A stretch of 64,000 bases of DNA from assembly GCA_048296855.1 (NCBI GenBank), contig CP182631.1; one strand, given 5' to 3'. A program made the translations under genes and the position numbers. The notes beneath the pieces are model-generated. The model searched no databases. It was not told where the DNA came from and saw only the letters and a list, made by a program, of their open reading frames with translations. Every line of letters starts with the position of its first letter. Within the stretch, counting starts at the first letter, position 1. The stretch is from Pseudocolwellia sp048296855. Its GTDB lineage: Bacteria; Pseudomonadota; Gammaproteobacteria; Enterobacterales; Alteromonadaceae. Below are positions 16,815 through 25,795 of this stretch, one piece after another.

Positions 16815-18380
16815 ATGAAAACATATAAAAATACATTAATAGCAGCGTTAACTGTGGCTACATCTATTAGCCTAAGCACCGTAAGCTTTGCTGATAACTA
16901 TGATTTAGTGATTAAAAATGGTCGTGTAATCGATCCTGAAACCGATTTAGATGCAAAACGATGGATAGGCATTTCAGCAGGAAAAATCACTAAAATATCA
17001 ACAACATCTATAACAGGTAAAAAAACGATTGATGCGACAGGTTTAGTGGTATCTCCTGGTTTTATTGATTTACATGCTCACGGGCAATTATTACCCAACG
17101 CACGTTTACAAGCATTTGACGGCGTAACAACCGCATTAGAATTAGAAGCTGGCGTGCTCGAAGTTGATAAGTTTTATAGCAATATAGCCAAAGAAGGACG
17201 ACCGATTAACTATGGCGCTTCAGCTAATTGGTCTATGGCTCGCGCTATGGTGTTAGATAACGCGACTTTTAATGGCATACCGGGCGAAGCATTACGGGTT
17301 TTTTCTTTACCTAACTGGAGTAGAAACCTAGCGACAAAAGCACAGCAAACTGAAATTATTAACGTAGTTGAAAAAGCCATAAATGCTGGCGCACTAGGGG
17401 TAGGTATTCTGGCAGGGTATAGCCCAAATTCGAATAGAAAAGAATATTACCAACTACATAAATTAGCCGCTAAATATAACGTTTCTACCTTTAATCATAT
17501 ACGTTTCGCTAGTACACAAGAACCTAAAAGTGCCTTTGAAGCTTACCAAGAATTAATTTCTGCTGCGGCAAGTACGGGGGCTCATGCACATATTTCTCAT
17601 TTAAATAGTACCAGCGCTCGCGATATAGAAGACGTAGCCGAACTTGTACTTAATGCACAAAAACAAGGAGTAAAAATTTCAGTTGAAGCTTATCCTTATT
17701 CAGCAGCAAGTACCGCGATTGGTGGGCAAATGTTTCGTGGTGAACATTGGAAAGAGCGCTTAGGTAATGCGAACGAAACAGACTTCTCGTTTAATGGTAA
17801 ACAGCTAACCCCAACCAGTTTTAAAGAGCTACAAGATAACAGTCCTCGATCTATCATCATCTTCAATTATTTAGATCCAGAGCATTCGGCATCGGATCAA
17901 CACCTATATGAAATTTCTCAGTTATTTCCTAATGGAGCGGTAGCCTCAGACGGAATGCCGATAATGGATGCAACAACCCATAGAATGATTTCTGGTGATG
18001 TTTGGCCATTACCTGAAAACGCTCAAACTCACCCAAGATCTGCAGGTAGTTATTCTCGATTTATTCGTCAGTTTGTTAAAGAAAGTAAAAAAATATCGTT
18101 AAGTGAAGCCATCAGAAAAATGTCGTTAATACCGGCACAAATACTAGAAACAAGTGTTGAGCAAATGAAGTTTAAAGGCCGTATTCAAGAGGGCGCAGAT
18201 GCCGATATTGTTATTTTCGATTTTGCTGAACTTACCGACAGAGCGACCTTTGCAAAGCCAATATTAACCTCTAAAGGAATGAAAACTGTTATTGTTAACG
18301 GCACACCTATTATTGAAAATGGACAATTAATTAGAAGTGCCATGCCGGGTAAAGCCATTAGAAGACAAGTAAAAAATTAA
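16815..18380 (+). CDS. Exported D-aminoacylase / N-acyl-D-amino-acid deacylase-type amidohydrolase
   Basis: About 521 residues from ATG 16815. Its Shine-Dalgarno AAGG lies inside the 12 bases that separate it from a weaker TTG. A signal peptide (about 1-26, ending VSFA) sends it to the periplasm. The amidohydrolase fold shows LVIKNGRVIDPET, GFIDLHAHGQ with the first metal HxH pair, FNHIRF, HAHISHLNS, and the closing GADADIVIFDF. The family hydrolyses N-acylated D-amino acids using zinc. An exported RidA follows 63 bp downstream and a TonB receptor diverges upstream, so the three may handle one imported ligand. Confidence 0.85.
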   Translation: MKTYKNTLIAALTVATSISLSTVSFADNYDLVIKNGRVIDPETDLDAKRWIGISAGKITKISTTSITGKKTIDATGLVVSPGFIDLHAHGQLLPNARLQAFDGVTTALELEAGVLEVDKFYSNIAKEGRPINYGASANWSMARAMVLDNATFNGIPGEALRVFSLPNWSRNLATKAQQTEIINVVEKAINAGALGVGILAGYSPNSNRKEYYQLHKLAAKYNVSTFNHIRFASTQEPKSAFEAYQELISAAASTGAHAHISHLNSTSARDIEDVAELVLNAQKQGVKISVEAYPYSAASTAIGGQMFRGEHWKERLGNANETDFSFNGKQLTPTSFKELQDNSPRSIIIFNYLDPEHSASDQHLYEISQLFPNGAVASDGMPIMDATTHRMISGDVWPLPENAQTHPRSAGSYSRFIRQFVKESKKISLSEAIRKMSLIPAQILETSVEQMKFKGRIQEGADADIVIFDFAELTDRATFAKPILTSKGMKTVIVNGTPIIENGQLIRSAMPGKAIRRQVKN

Positions 18381-18443
18381 GCTACCCATAGTGATATTAA
18401 TAATTTACTCGTTACCTAACATCAAAAAAACAAAGGATATGAA

Positions 18444-18905
18444 ATGAAAAAATTATCAATAGCTATAAGCCTAATTACACTTTTATTTACACCACATCTT
18501 TATGCTGGTTCAAAAGCTAACGTTGAGTTTTTAAACTCAGGCAGTGTGTTTGCTAAGTCGTTAGATATGCCATTTTCAGAAGCTGTTCGGGTAGACAATA
18601 CCTTGTATATTTCAGGGCAACTGGGCATCACACTCGGCACACTTTCATTAGTTGATGGTGGTATAAAAGCCGAAGCAAAACAAACCATGAACAACATTAA
18701 AACCATACTTGAAGCCCACAACCTAACCATGAAAAACGTTGTTAAATGCACCGTTATGCTGTCTGATATGGCCGACTGGCCAGCTTTTAACGAGGTTTAT
18801 AAATCATTCTTCAGTAAGCCATACCCAGCCCGAAGTGCTTTTGGTACAAATGGTTTAGGCTTAGGTGCAAAAACTGAAGTGGAATGTATGGCAGTGTTTT
18901 ATTGA
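18444..18905 (+). CDS. RidA family protein with signal peptide
   Basis: 153 residues. Residues 1-21 (ending HLYA) form a signal peptide, then a full RidA/YjgF domain with LYISGQLG, NIKTILEAHNL, VKCTVMLSDM and PARSAFG, the last carrying the conserved active-site Arg. RidA proteins hydrolyse reactive enamine/imine intermediates from amino-acid metabolism and are normally cytoplasmic, so an exported version is notable. It lies directly downstream of the exported D-aminoacylase in the same direction, which suggests periplasmic processing of D-amino-acid derivatives. Export is read from the N-terminus only. Confidence 0.88.
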   Translation: MKKLSIAISLITLLFTPHLYAGSKANVEFLNSGSVFAKSLDMPFSEAVRVDNTLYISGQLGITLGTLSLVDGGIKAEAKQTMNNIKTILEAHNLTMKNVVKCTVMLSDMADWPAFNEVYKSFFSKPYPARSAFGTNGLGLGAKTEVECMAVFY

Positions 18906-19011
18906 TTATTTTATTTAACTAATTGAGTATATTCTGCTTTCTGGTAGTTTATTCATTCATAAAGTGAGTGTTATTATTAAAACGTTTACATAATAAACAG
19001 AGAGTTTAGCC

Positions 19012-19599
19012 ATGTGGGATAAAGAATACGACAGAGAAGAATATGTTTACGGAAAGTTACCGAATGACTTTCTTAAAAGTCATTACAACTCTATTCCCAA
19101 AGGAAACGTGTTATTACTTGCTGAAGGTGAAGGAAGGAATGCCGTTTTCTTAGCCAAATTAGGATATTCAGTTACAGCTGTAGACATATCTAGCGTAGGT
19201 CTAAAAAAAGCAGAAAAGCTTGCTAAAGAAAATAACGTAGTTATTGAAACTATTTGTGCTGATTTAGCAGTATTTGATCTTGGTGAACGTAAATGGGACG
19301 GGATCGTTTCTATCTACTGTCATTTACCAGAAACACTCAGACAAGATTTATATAAACGAATTGAATTAGCAATTAAGCCATCAGGCGTTCTTTTGTTAGA
19401 GGGTTATAGACCTGAGCAGTTAACATATAAAACGGGTGGTCCTCCATTAGCTTCTATGATGATTTCAAAAGAAACGTTAATCAAAGAGCTCCCTCATTTT
19501 TCATTTAGCCATCTTGAAGCACTTGACCGAGTAGTGAATGAAGGGATTAATCATCATGGTTTAGGAGCTGTAATTCAAGCCATTGGGTCACTAAAATAA
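19012..19599 (+). CDS. Class I SAM-dependent methyltransferase
   Basis: 195 residues with a Rossmann methyltransferase core. VLLLAEGEGRNAVFLAKLG (about residues 34-52) is the SAM-binding motif I in the variant form with AEGEGRN, VTAVDIS is motif II, and WDGIVSIYCHLP the motif IV region. This variant resembles the small tellurite/thiopurine-type methyltransferases. The substrate is unknown. It is followed at 32 bp by a GNAT acetyltransferase in the same direction, probably one transcript. Confidence 0.85.
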   Translation: MWDKEYDREEYVYGKLPNDFLKSHYNSIPKGNVLLLAEGEGRNAVFLAKLGYSVTAVDISSVGLKKAEKLAKENNVVIETICADLAVFDLGERKWDGIVSIYCHLPETLRQDLYKRIELAIKPSGVLLLEGYRPEQLTYKTGGPPLASMMISKETLIKELPHFSFSHLEALDRVVNEGINHHGLGAVIQAIGSLK

Positions 19600-19631
19600 T
19601 TTTATATAAGCTAATAAAATAGAGAGTATGA

Positions 19632-20111
19632 ATGGAAATCAACTTTAGCGTAGCAACAACTAAGGACTCTGAAATAATCGGCTCTTTAGTTGTTGCTCTT
19701 ACTACTGAAATTTGTGAGTTAACAAAAGCTCAGCATTTTGATATTAATCTCAATGGTACTATTGAGCGTTGTCGAGAGTTAATTCGTGATGGTCACTATG
19801 CTGCAATTATTGGCGAATATAAAAATAAAACAATTGCCGTTGTTACATTTACCGAAACCTATGCTTTATACGCGGGTGGTAAAATTGGTGTCATTCAAGA
19901 ATTTTATGTTTTACCTGAGTACAGATCTTCTGGCGTAGGTTCTATGCTTATAGAACAAGCTCAAAACTACGGAAAGCAACATGAGTGGTCATGTATTGAA
20001 TTATGTACTCCTCCTTTACCTGAATTTGAAAGAACTTTAAATTTCTATCAACAAAATGGCTTACTCCCTGTTGGTGGTCGTAAAATGAGACAAGCATTGT
20101 GTAATTGCTAA
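19632..20111 (+). CDS. GNAT family N-acetyltransferase
   Basis: 159 residues with the GNAT core: GVIQEFYVLPEYRSSGVGSMLIEQA (about 97-121) contains motif A for acetyl-CoA binding (R-x-x-G-x-G/S) and is followed by the helix and strand motif B ending LNFYQQNGLLPVGGRKM. The acceptor substrate is unknown. It follows the methyltransferase gene by 32 bp. Confidence 0.85.
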   Translation: MEINFSVATTKDSEIIGSLVVALTTEICELTKAQHFDINLNGTIERCRELIRDGHYAAIIGEYKNKTIAVVTFTETYALYAGGKIGVIQEFYVLPEYRSSGVGSMLIEQAQNYGKQHEWSCIELCTPPLPEFERTLNFYQQNGLLPVGGRKMRQALCNC

Positions 20112-20192
20112 GTGAATAATGTCAATAACCCTTGCGGCATCAATAAATATAGTGATAATCGTGCAAGGTTTTATTTTTATTGAGTTTACAAA

Positions 20193-21269
20193 GTGCAATT
20201 ATTAGAAACAGAATGTTTAGGTAAAACATTACGTTTAGAAGGTTCAATGGCTGGGTGGCAACAACTGTTTTGGGATGACCAATGTGTATCGCAAATTGAT
20301 GCCAATACCGACAGCAACTTTGAACATAAATTTCTTCTGCAAAACGAACAGGGTGAACTTCACGTAAAGCTTAATGGTTCATTACAATGGCAACCCTTTG
20401 ATCTGCAATTTAAACTATGCATTAACGACGAACTTGTTGAAGAAAACACACTCAACGAAAAAGACATAGAACAACGCCAAAATAGCCAAAATAAAAAACA
20501 ACCTTTTAAATTCAGTTTTGTAGGCATGGCAGGCCTTGGTTTAAAGCTATTAAAAAGCGCCAAGGTGGTAAAAGTATTATTTGCAGCAGGCAGTTTGGCT
20601 GCATACAGCTGGTTGTTTTCAATCGAATTCGCCATCGCTTTAATCCTTTGTTTAGTGTTTCACGAATATGGTCATATCAAAGCCATGAAATACTTTGGAC
20701 TAAAAACCAAAGGCATTTACCTTATACCTTTTGTGGGCGGCTTAGCACTTAGCGACGACAAAATTAATACCCGCTGGCAAGACGTAGTTATATCCATCAT
20801 GGGACCATTCTTTGGTTTAATCCTCTCGGTAGCCGCGTTAATTGGCTACTGGATAACCGACATAGAAATACTGGCAGGTATCGCTGTATTTAACGCGTTG
20901 CTTAACTTATTTAACTTACTGCCTGTATTGCCGTTAGATGGCGGACACGTACTAAAAAGCATCGCCTTTTCAATAAACTCACGCATTGGTTTAGTCGCTT
21001 GTATATTAGGTGCAGCACTCGGGATTTATCTCAGCTACCAGTTTGGTTTAGCGCTGCTAGGCTTTTTACTCGCGATTGGCTGCATTGAAATATTCTTTGA
21101 ATACAAACGTCGACATTTAAGCGAACTTCTGCCCCTTAACCGTTACGCACAAATCGTTTCAGCCGTATGGTATGTATTAACCGTAGGTGGTTTAAGTGCC
21201 ATTATTTGGTTAGTAGGGCAAACAGATAACGGAGCATTGTCGCTACCGCTTAAAATATTGAATAGTTAG
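20193..21269 (+). CDS. Site-2 protease-like M50 family membrane metalloprotease
   Basis: 358 residues starting at GTG 20193. After a soluble N-terminal part (about 1-110) come hydrophobic segments. The third carries HEYGH (about residue 157), the zinc motif of M50 proteases, and LPVLPLDGGHVL supplies the third metal ligand Asp. The fold is that of intramembrane site-2 proteases. The N-terminal domain is not one I recognise. A possible role is intramembrane cleavage of a regulator, but no anti-sigma partner is nearby. The DUF1186/SEC-C gene follows on the same strand. Confidence 0.85.
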   Translation: MQLLETECLGKTLRLEGSMAGWQQLFWDDQCVSQIDANTDSNFEHKFLLQNEQGELHVKLNGSLQWQPFDLQFKLCINDELVEENTLNEKDIEQRQNSQNKKQPFKFSFVGMAGLGLKLLKSAKVVKVLFAAGSLAAYSWLFSIEFAIALILCLVFHEYGHIKAMKYFGLKTKGIYLIPFVGGLALSDDKINTRWQDVVISIMGPFFGLILSVAALIGYWITDIEILAGIAVFNALLNLFNLLPVLPLDGGHVLKSIAFSINSRIGLVACILGAALGIYLSYQFGLALLGFLLAIGCIEIFFEYKRRHLSELLPLNRYAQIVSAVWYVLTVGGLSAIIWLVGQTDNGALSLPLKILNS

Positions 21270-21333
21270 TTTGTAATAATAATCGCTAATAAATACCCTT
21301 AAACATTTAATTTAAAAATATTAAAAGATAAAC

Positions 21334-22260
21334 ATGATGAAAAATTCAAACGAACTGTCAACTATTATAACTACACTGTCTACCTTTCAAGAAGGCTACC
21401 TACCTGAAGAAGAGCTAGAAAGTGCAGTACAGAACTGGCCACAACTATGGCCGCTAATTAAACAAAGCATGCTTAAATTTAATGAAGAGTCGTCTGCGTT
21501 TAGCGATCAAGAAAATACTTTTTTGTTCATGGGGATACTTTTAGCGGTGCAACAAAAAGAATACCAAGCCTATCCGTTATTATTAAACTTGTGTGACCGT
21601 GACGACGAATTCCAAGGCGCACTTGACGAATTACTGGGGGATTCTCTCACTGAATTATTACCAAGCTTTTTCTACATATTAAGCGAAAGTGATACCCAAG
21701 GTCTTGAAAAAATAATACTAAGCCCACGTTCAGGTAGCTTTGTAAAAGTAGCTGCGGCACATTGTTTATTTGCTAAATATGAAAATGACTTAATAACACG
21801 TCAGTATTTAGTTGAATTGCTCACGTTATGGATAGCGCACTTTGTTCCATTAGCCAACAACATCAGTGAACACTTTTTAGCGGCACTTGCTGTTTGTTGT
21901 ATGGCGTATGAGTTGCAAGAGTTCCAAGCGCAATTTTTAGACCTAGCCAATAAATTTGAATTAGCACCTGACTATATAACTCCAGAAGAAATTGAAGAGT
22001 GGGACACTTCATTCAAAGAAGGTGTTTTATTAGGCTTTATACGTACAGAATTTAATGTTATTAACGAATTAAGAACCTGGTCGTCCTTTAAAACACCAGA
22101 GCAAAATGCAGCCGACACCAAAGCAATGAGAGAAGCATTAGCTGAATTAGAAGGTTTTGATTATCCCACAATAGAACCCTTTATTGCAGAACCTAAAGTT
22201 GGGCGCAATGATCCATGTCCATGTGGAAGTGGTAAAAAACATAAAAAATGCTGCTTATAA
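21334..22260 (+). CDS. DUF1186 family protein with C-terminal SEC-C zinc motif
   Basis: 308 residues, all alpha-helical in appearance, with no signal peptide. The first ~240 residues resemble DUF1186 helical-repeat proteins. The C-terminus is a SEC-C motif, VGRNDPCPCGSGKKHKKCC (about residues 289-307), which binds zinc in SecA and many other proteins. Function unknown. The 3' 117 bases of this gene and about 100 bases beyond recur at 25574-25791, where the copy is frameshifted. Confidence 0.8.
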   Translation: MMKNSNELSTIITTLSTFQEGYLPEEELESAVQNWPQLWPLIKQSMLKFNEESSAFSDQENTFLFMGILLAVQQKEYQAYPLLLNLCDRDDEFQGALDELLGDSLTELLPSFFYILSESDTQGLEKIILSPRSGSFVKVAAAHCLFAKYENDLITRQYLVELLTLWIAHFVPLANNISEHFLAALAVCCMAYELQEFQAQFLDLANKFELAPDYITPEEIEEWDTSFKEGVLLGFIRTEFNVINELRTWSSFKTPEQNAADTKAMREALAELEGFDYPTIEPFIAEPKVGRNDPCPCGSGKKHKKCCL

Positions 22261-22359
22261 CAAGGTTACTTCTTTCTTAATTGGCTGGCGTATTTGGTTA
22301 AAACAATAGCGTCAGCGGTTGATACATTTAACGAGCTACCCATACCAAACAGAGAATAT
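22144..22359. repeat. Duplicated ~217-bp block, copy 1
   Basis: This block spans the 3' end of the DUF1186/SEC-C gene and the noncoding region after it. It matches 25574-25791 with scattered substitutions and two one-base insertions in A-runs. The part after the stop codon is the better conserved part. The two copies bracket yceH and selO. Confidence 0.85.
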
Positions 22360-22373
22360 GTATTAGCTGTTGG
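22266..22373 (-). pseudogene. C-terminal remnant of a SpoU/TrmH-type RNA methyltransferase gene
   Basis: Read on the minus strand, this short open stretch encodes YSLFGMGSSLNVSTADAIVL followed by TKYASQLRKK and a stop. GSSLNVSTADAI matches motif 3 of the SPOUT/TrmH family (SLNVSxA). An in-frame stop lies at 22374-22376 and the rest of the gene is absent, so it is a relic convergent with the SEC-C gene. The second copy, at 25698-25790, reads FGMGNSLNVSTADAIVL with amino-acid-level similarity. Confidence 0.65.
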
Positions 22374-22407
22374 CTAAGTTGTAATGCCGTTTCACTTACA
22401 CCTTTTC

Positions 22408-22446
22408 GTTCCCACTGAAACCTGTATCTTGAATGGTTACGGGCAT
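22408..22446. repeat. Half copy of the TATACCCGTTA-type MITE-like repeat
   Basis: The sequence matches the right end of the element at 692-870 over about 39 bases (GTTCCCACTGAAACCTG, then ATCTTGAATG and a TTACGGGCATA end). The left half is absent. The gap 22261-22587 otherwise holds only the methyltransferase relic and no gene. Confidence 0.6.
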
Positions 22447-22587
22447 AAATAATTAAAAATCATTACAGCGACAACAGCGACATATGATCTAACGGCTGAT
22501 GATAGAGTTACTACAGCCATTTTACTCAAAATAGGGAGCTATAAATAAAGTGTATCTACCCCCCATAAAAGGCTTGTTTATAGCTGT

Positions 22588-23328
22588 TTAGCCGTTATCT
22601 TCTATCATCAGTGTTAACAATGCTACTTGCTCGGTTAATGCAACAACTTGTTGTTCTAACGCGGTAATTCTGAGGTGTAATGGCGTGTTTTCTTGTTTCT
22701 TCTCGTCGTGTTCAATGGAATATTTTTCGATATTAGTTCTCGTATCGTTTCCTGCATGAGTTCTGACATTACTTTCATAAGTGTTGTCTTCACAGCTTAC
22801 TTCTTCCTCTGCACTTTGAGAATTAGGTGAAAGTAAATGTAAGTAACGACATTCACGTTTACCAGGCTCTCGGGCAAGTTTTTTCACTAGTACTTGGCCG
22901 TTTAAGTTTTGCAGTTGGGCTAACGTGGCTTCTACCTCAGTAACATTAGCAAAATCAGCCAAACGATTCGTGCGCGTACGAAGTTCGCCTGGTGTTTGTG
23001 GTCCACGTAAAAGTAATACGCAAATAATTGCTCTTTGCTGCGGCGTAAACTGTAAATCGCCAAACTCGGTATTACAAAAACGATGAATATATTTATTCAC
23101 GCGGCCCGATGCTTGGTGATCAACCATTAATAAGTTGGCTTGTTGTAGCGCGTCTATTTCGTTTTGTACATCACTTTCAGACAAAGACATTACGGGTTCA
23201 CGGCTACTTTTTTGATTACAGCCAATGCTAAGGCTGTTTAAAGACAGTGGATATTGCTCTGGAGTTGTTGTTTCTTTTTCTAACATAACACCAATAATGC
23301 GGCATTGTATGGCAGTGAGAGTGAGCAT
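22588..23328 (-). CDS. yceH: YceH family protein (DUF480)
   Basis: 246 residues. The N-terminal two-thirds matches the YceH/UPF0502 family: RIIGVMLEKETTTPEQYPLS, GCNQKSSREPVM, LLMVDHQASGRVNKY and LLRGPQTPGELRTRT, forming paired winged helices. The C-terminal ~30 residues form a short coiled coil (ALEQQVVALTEQVALL). Molecular role unknown. It is divergent from selO across 231 bp. Both genes lie between the two copies of a 217-bp duplication. Confidence 0.88.
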   Translation of the reverse strand: MLTLTAIQCRIIGVMLEKETTTPEQYPLSLNSLSIGCNQKSSREPVMSLSESDVQNEIDALQQANLLMVDHQASGRVNKYIHRFCNTEFGDLQFTPQQRAIICVLLLRGPQTPGELRTRTNRLADFANVTEVEATLAQLQNLNGQVLVKKLAREPGKRECRYLHLLSPNSQSAEEEVSCEDNTYESNVRTHAGNDTRTNIEKYSIEHDEKKQENTPLHLRITALEQQVVALTEQVALLTLMIEDNG

Positions 23329-23559
23329 GTCGAAGACCCTTTATAAAATTATTTTTGTTGTTATAAGCAGTTATACCAATAAATATGGCGATTTAGCTAC
23401 CTAATAATAAGCAACATTGCGAATAATAAAATAAAGTCACGACTTAGTTTGTTATTTAGCCGTTATGTAACAAGTACCGATATCGGCGCAAATAATGGGG
23501 TAATATACCCAGTATAAACATTTATATTTTTTTATCTTTACGGCCTTGGTATTACAACG

Positions 23560-25413
23560 ATGACAAACAAACAGCCACAGAAAAACTCTTCGACTATATC
23601 GACGCTCAACGATCTTGCAAAGTTGGCAAACTACTCCCTCATGGACACGCTCAACTGTGACCCTGATGCAACAGAAAACGGTGCTGATCACGAACCACGA
23701 CAAGTCTTTACTGGTCATTATGTTCCTGTTAATCCAACGCCAATTAAAGAACCTGAATATATAGCGCACAGCAAAACCTTCTTTAGTGAACTTGGTTTTG
23801 CCGACAGTATGGCGCTGTCTCCCGATTTTATTCGACTGTTCTCAGGTGATATGACTGATGTGCCAAAGCCAATGCGAAAAATTGGTTGGGCGACGGGCTA
23901 CGCACTTTCTATTTATGGTCAAGAATACATTCAGCAGTGTCCGTTTCAAACAGGTAACGGCTATGGCGACGGTCGTGCAATTTCTGTACTTGAAGCCGTT
24001 ATAAACGATCAACGCTGGGAAATGCAGCTAAAAGGTGGAGGCCAAACGCCATATTGCAGAGGCGCAGACGGTCGCGCGGTGTTGCGTTCAAGTATTCGCG
24101 AATTCTTGGCGCAAGAGCACATGCACGCACTAGGTGTACCCACATCACGGTCTTTAAGTTTGTATGTTTCAAAAACTGAGCAGGTTCAACGACCTTGGTA
24201 TTCGCCGGGTTCGCGTTCGCAAAATCCCGATAGATATATTGATGAACCCATCGCAATATCAACACGTGTTGCACCGTCGTTCATGCGTGTTGGTCAACTC
24301 GAACTTTTCGCTCGTCGCGTTAGGTTCAACCAACACCCAACAGCGATGGAAGAACTTGAAAAAATTGTACTACATGTGATTGATCGTGAATACGCTAGCG
24401 TAATTGAACCTCAGCTGCCTATGCCCGAAAAAGTGGTACAGCTGGCGCGCGAATTTCAAGGCCGCCTTACATCACTAGTGGCGAATTGGATCCGCGTTGG
24501 TTTCTGCCAAGGTAACTTCAACAGCGACAACTGCGCAGTAGGGGGCTTTACACTTGACTATGGTCCATTCGGTTTTTGCGATGTGTTTAAACCGTATTAT
24601 CAACCTTGGACCGGCGGCGGTCATCATTTCTCGTTTATGAACCAACCAAACGCAGCGCAAAAAAACTTTGACATGTTTTGTTCGGCATTACGACCGTTAC
24701 TCATTCCTGATAAAGAGTCTAATCAAGACTATTTACTAGCGCTCGACGACATTCAAGGTGACTTTTCGAAGGTAATGCGCACACAAATGAAAAAAATGTG
24801 GGCTGCCAAGCTAGGCCTTAGCACCTTGGTTATTGATTCTGACGATACGGGTGATTTTGACGGTACTGACGATACAAACGCCGACGAAGCATCTTTCAAC
24901 GCAGTGCTTAGCGAGTTAGAAATACTCATGAAACAAACACCTGTTGATTACACTATTTTATTTCGCGAACTCTCGTCGATACCCAACGACATTAGCTCGC
25001 TAAAGAAAAGCTTTTACCATAACATACCAAATCACGTATCGAATAACGCTGCTGATGCTACCGATGATACAAAAGATGCAGAAATGGACAAACGCTGGGC
25101 ACAGTGGCTAGAAAAATGGAAAACACTACTCTTTAGCGCGAGTAACACGAATGTGGCTTCGCCTCGAACAAGCGAGGAAATATCGAAGCAGATGAAACGT
25201 GTTAACCCAAAATACATTTTGCGCGAGTGGTTTCTTGTGCCAGCTTATCAGCAAGCAGCGTTGGGAGATTATACGCTAATTCAAGAGCTACAAACGGTGA
25301 TGACACAACCTTATGCCGAGCAATCTAAGCTCGTGGAAGATAAATACTATTGCTTGAAACCGGCTGAGTTCTTTGAAGTGGGGGGCTTGTCACATCTTAG
25401 TTGCTCGTCTTAG
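23560..25413 (+). CDS. selO: Protein adenylyltransferase SelO (YdiU/UPF0061)
   Basis: 617 residues of the SelO pseudokinase family, which transfers AMP to protein hydroxyls. Seen: FSGDMTDVPKPMRKIGWATG, KGGGQTPYCRGADGRAVLRS, and the active-site stretch GNFNSDNCAVGGFTLDYGPF, in which the usual His of HGVMNTDN is Gln. The C-terminus ends CSS, with Cys where some relatives have selenocysteine. It is longer than the ~480-residue E. coli protein because of an acidic insertion around residues 430-520 (SDDTGDFDGTDDTNADE). Local composition looks richer in G+C than its neighbours, which hints at transfer. Confidence 0.9.
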   Translation: MTNKQPQKNSSTISTLNDLAKLANYSLMDTLNCDPDATENGADHEPRQVFTGHYVPVNPTPIKEPEYIAHSKTFFSELGFADSMALSPDFIRLFSGDMTDVPKPMRKIGWATGYALSIYGQEYIQQCPFQTGNGYGDGRAISVLEAVINDQRWEMQLKGGGQTPYCRGADGRAVLRSSIREFLAQEHMHALGVPTSRSLSLYVSKTEQVQRPWYSPGSRSQNPDRYIDEPIAISTRVAPSFMRVGQLELFARRVRFNQHPTAMEELEKIVLHVIDREYASVIEPQLPMPEKVVQLAREFQGRLTSLVANWIRVGFCQGNFNSDNCAVGGFTLDYGPFGFCDVFKPYYQPWTGGGHHFSFMNQPNAAQKNFDMFCSALRPLLIPDKESNQDYLLALDDIQGDFSKVMRTQMKKMWAAKLGLSTLVIDSDDTGDFDGTDDTNADEASFNAVLSELEILMKQTPVDYTILFRELSSIPNDISSLKKSFYHNIPNHVSNNAADATDDTKDAEMDKRWAQWLEKWKTLLFSASNTNVASPRTSEEISKQMKRVNPKYILREWFLVPAYQQAALGDYTLIQELQTVMTQPYAEQSKLVEDKYYCLKPAEFFEVGGLSHLSCSS

Positions 25414-25483
25414 TTGCTCTTCGTGATTATGCAGACTTAAATATAAAAGTTTGGGACAGCCATGAATTTAAAAGTATAAATTT

Positions 25484-25675
25484 ATGGTTGTCTTAATCTT
25501 TGCTAACCAACGGCTCAACGAGCAAAGTGACGAAAACATACTAGAAGCATTATTTACTAACAATGAACTTAGTGAATTAGAAGACTTTAATTACCCTACA
25601 ACAAAACCCTTTATTGCAGAACTTAAAGTGGGCCGCAACGACCCATGCTCATGTGGAAGCGGTAAAAAAACATAA
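25484..25675 (+). pseudogene. Truncated, frameshifted copy of the DUF1186/SEC-C gene end
   Basis: The open frame encodes ELEDFNYPTTKPFIAELKVG, then RNDPCSCGSGKK, and terminates early because one extra A in the A-run shifts it before the HKKCC residues of the SEC-C motif. Upstream homology fades before about 25574. It is therefore a relic of a paralogue whose front is missing, lying 70 bases after the selO stop. Confidence 0.75.
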
Positions 25676-25791
25676 AAAAATGCTGCTTATAACAAAGTTA
25701 CTTCTTTCTTAATTGGCTGGCGCATTTGGCTAAAACAATAGCGTCAGCGGTTGATACATTTAACGAGTTACCCATACCAAACATGGAATAT
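25574..25791. repeat. Duplicated ~217-bp block, copy 2
   Basis: Second copy of the block at 22144-22359. It contains the SEC-C relic and, on the minus strand at 25698-25790, the tail of a SpoU-type methyltransferase reading FGMGNSLNVSTADAIVL. The match stops at 25791, five bases before the ApeA-type gene's stop codon at 25796, which marks a clear rearrangement junction. Confidence 0.85.
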
Positions 25792-25795
25792 TATT

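Noticed and set aside
23999..24274. Minus-strand ORFs inside selO (also 24475-24660, 25032-25217)
   Set aside because: Antisense shadows of the well-supported selO frame, favoured by its higher G+C.
25390..25413. Selenocysteine at the SelO C-terminus
   Set aside because: The third-last residue is encoded as Cys with a normal stop two codons later; no in-frame TGA or SECIS-type need is seen.
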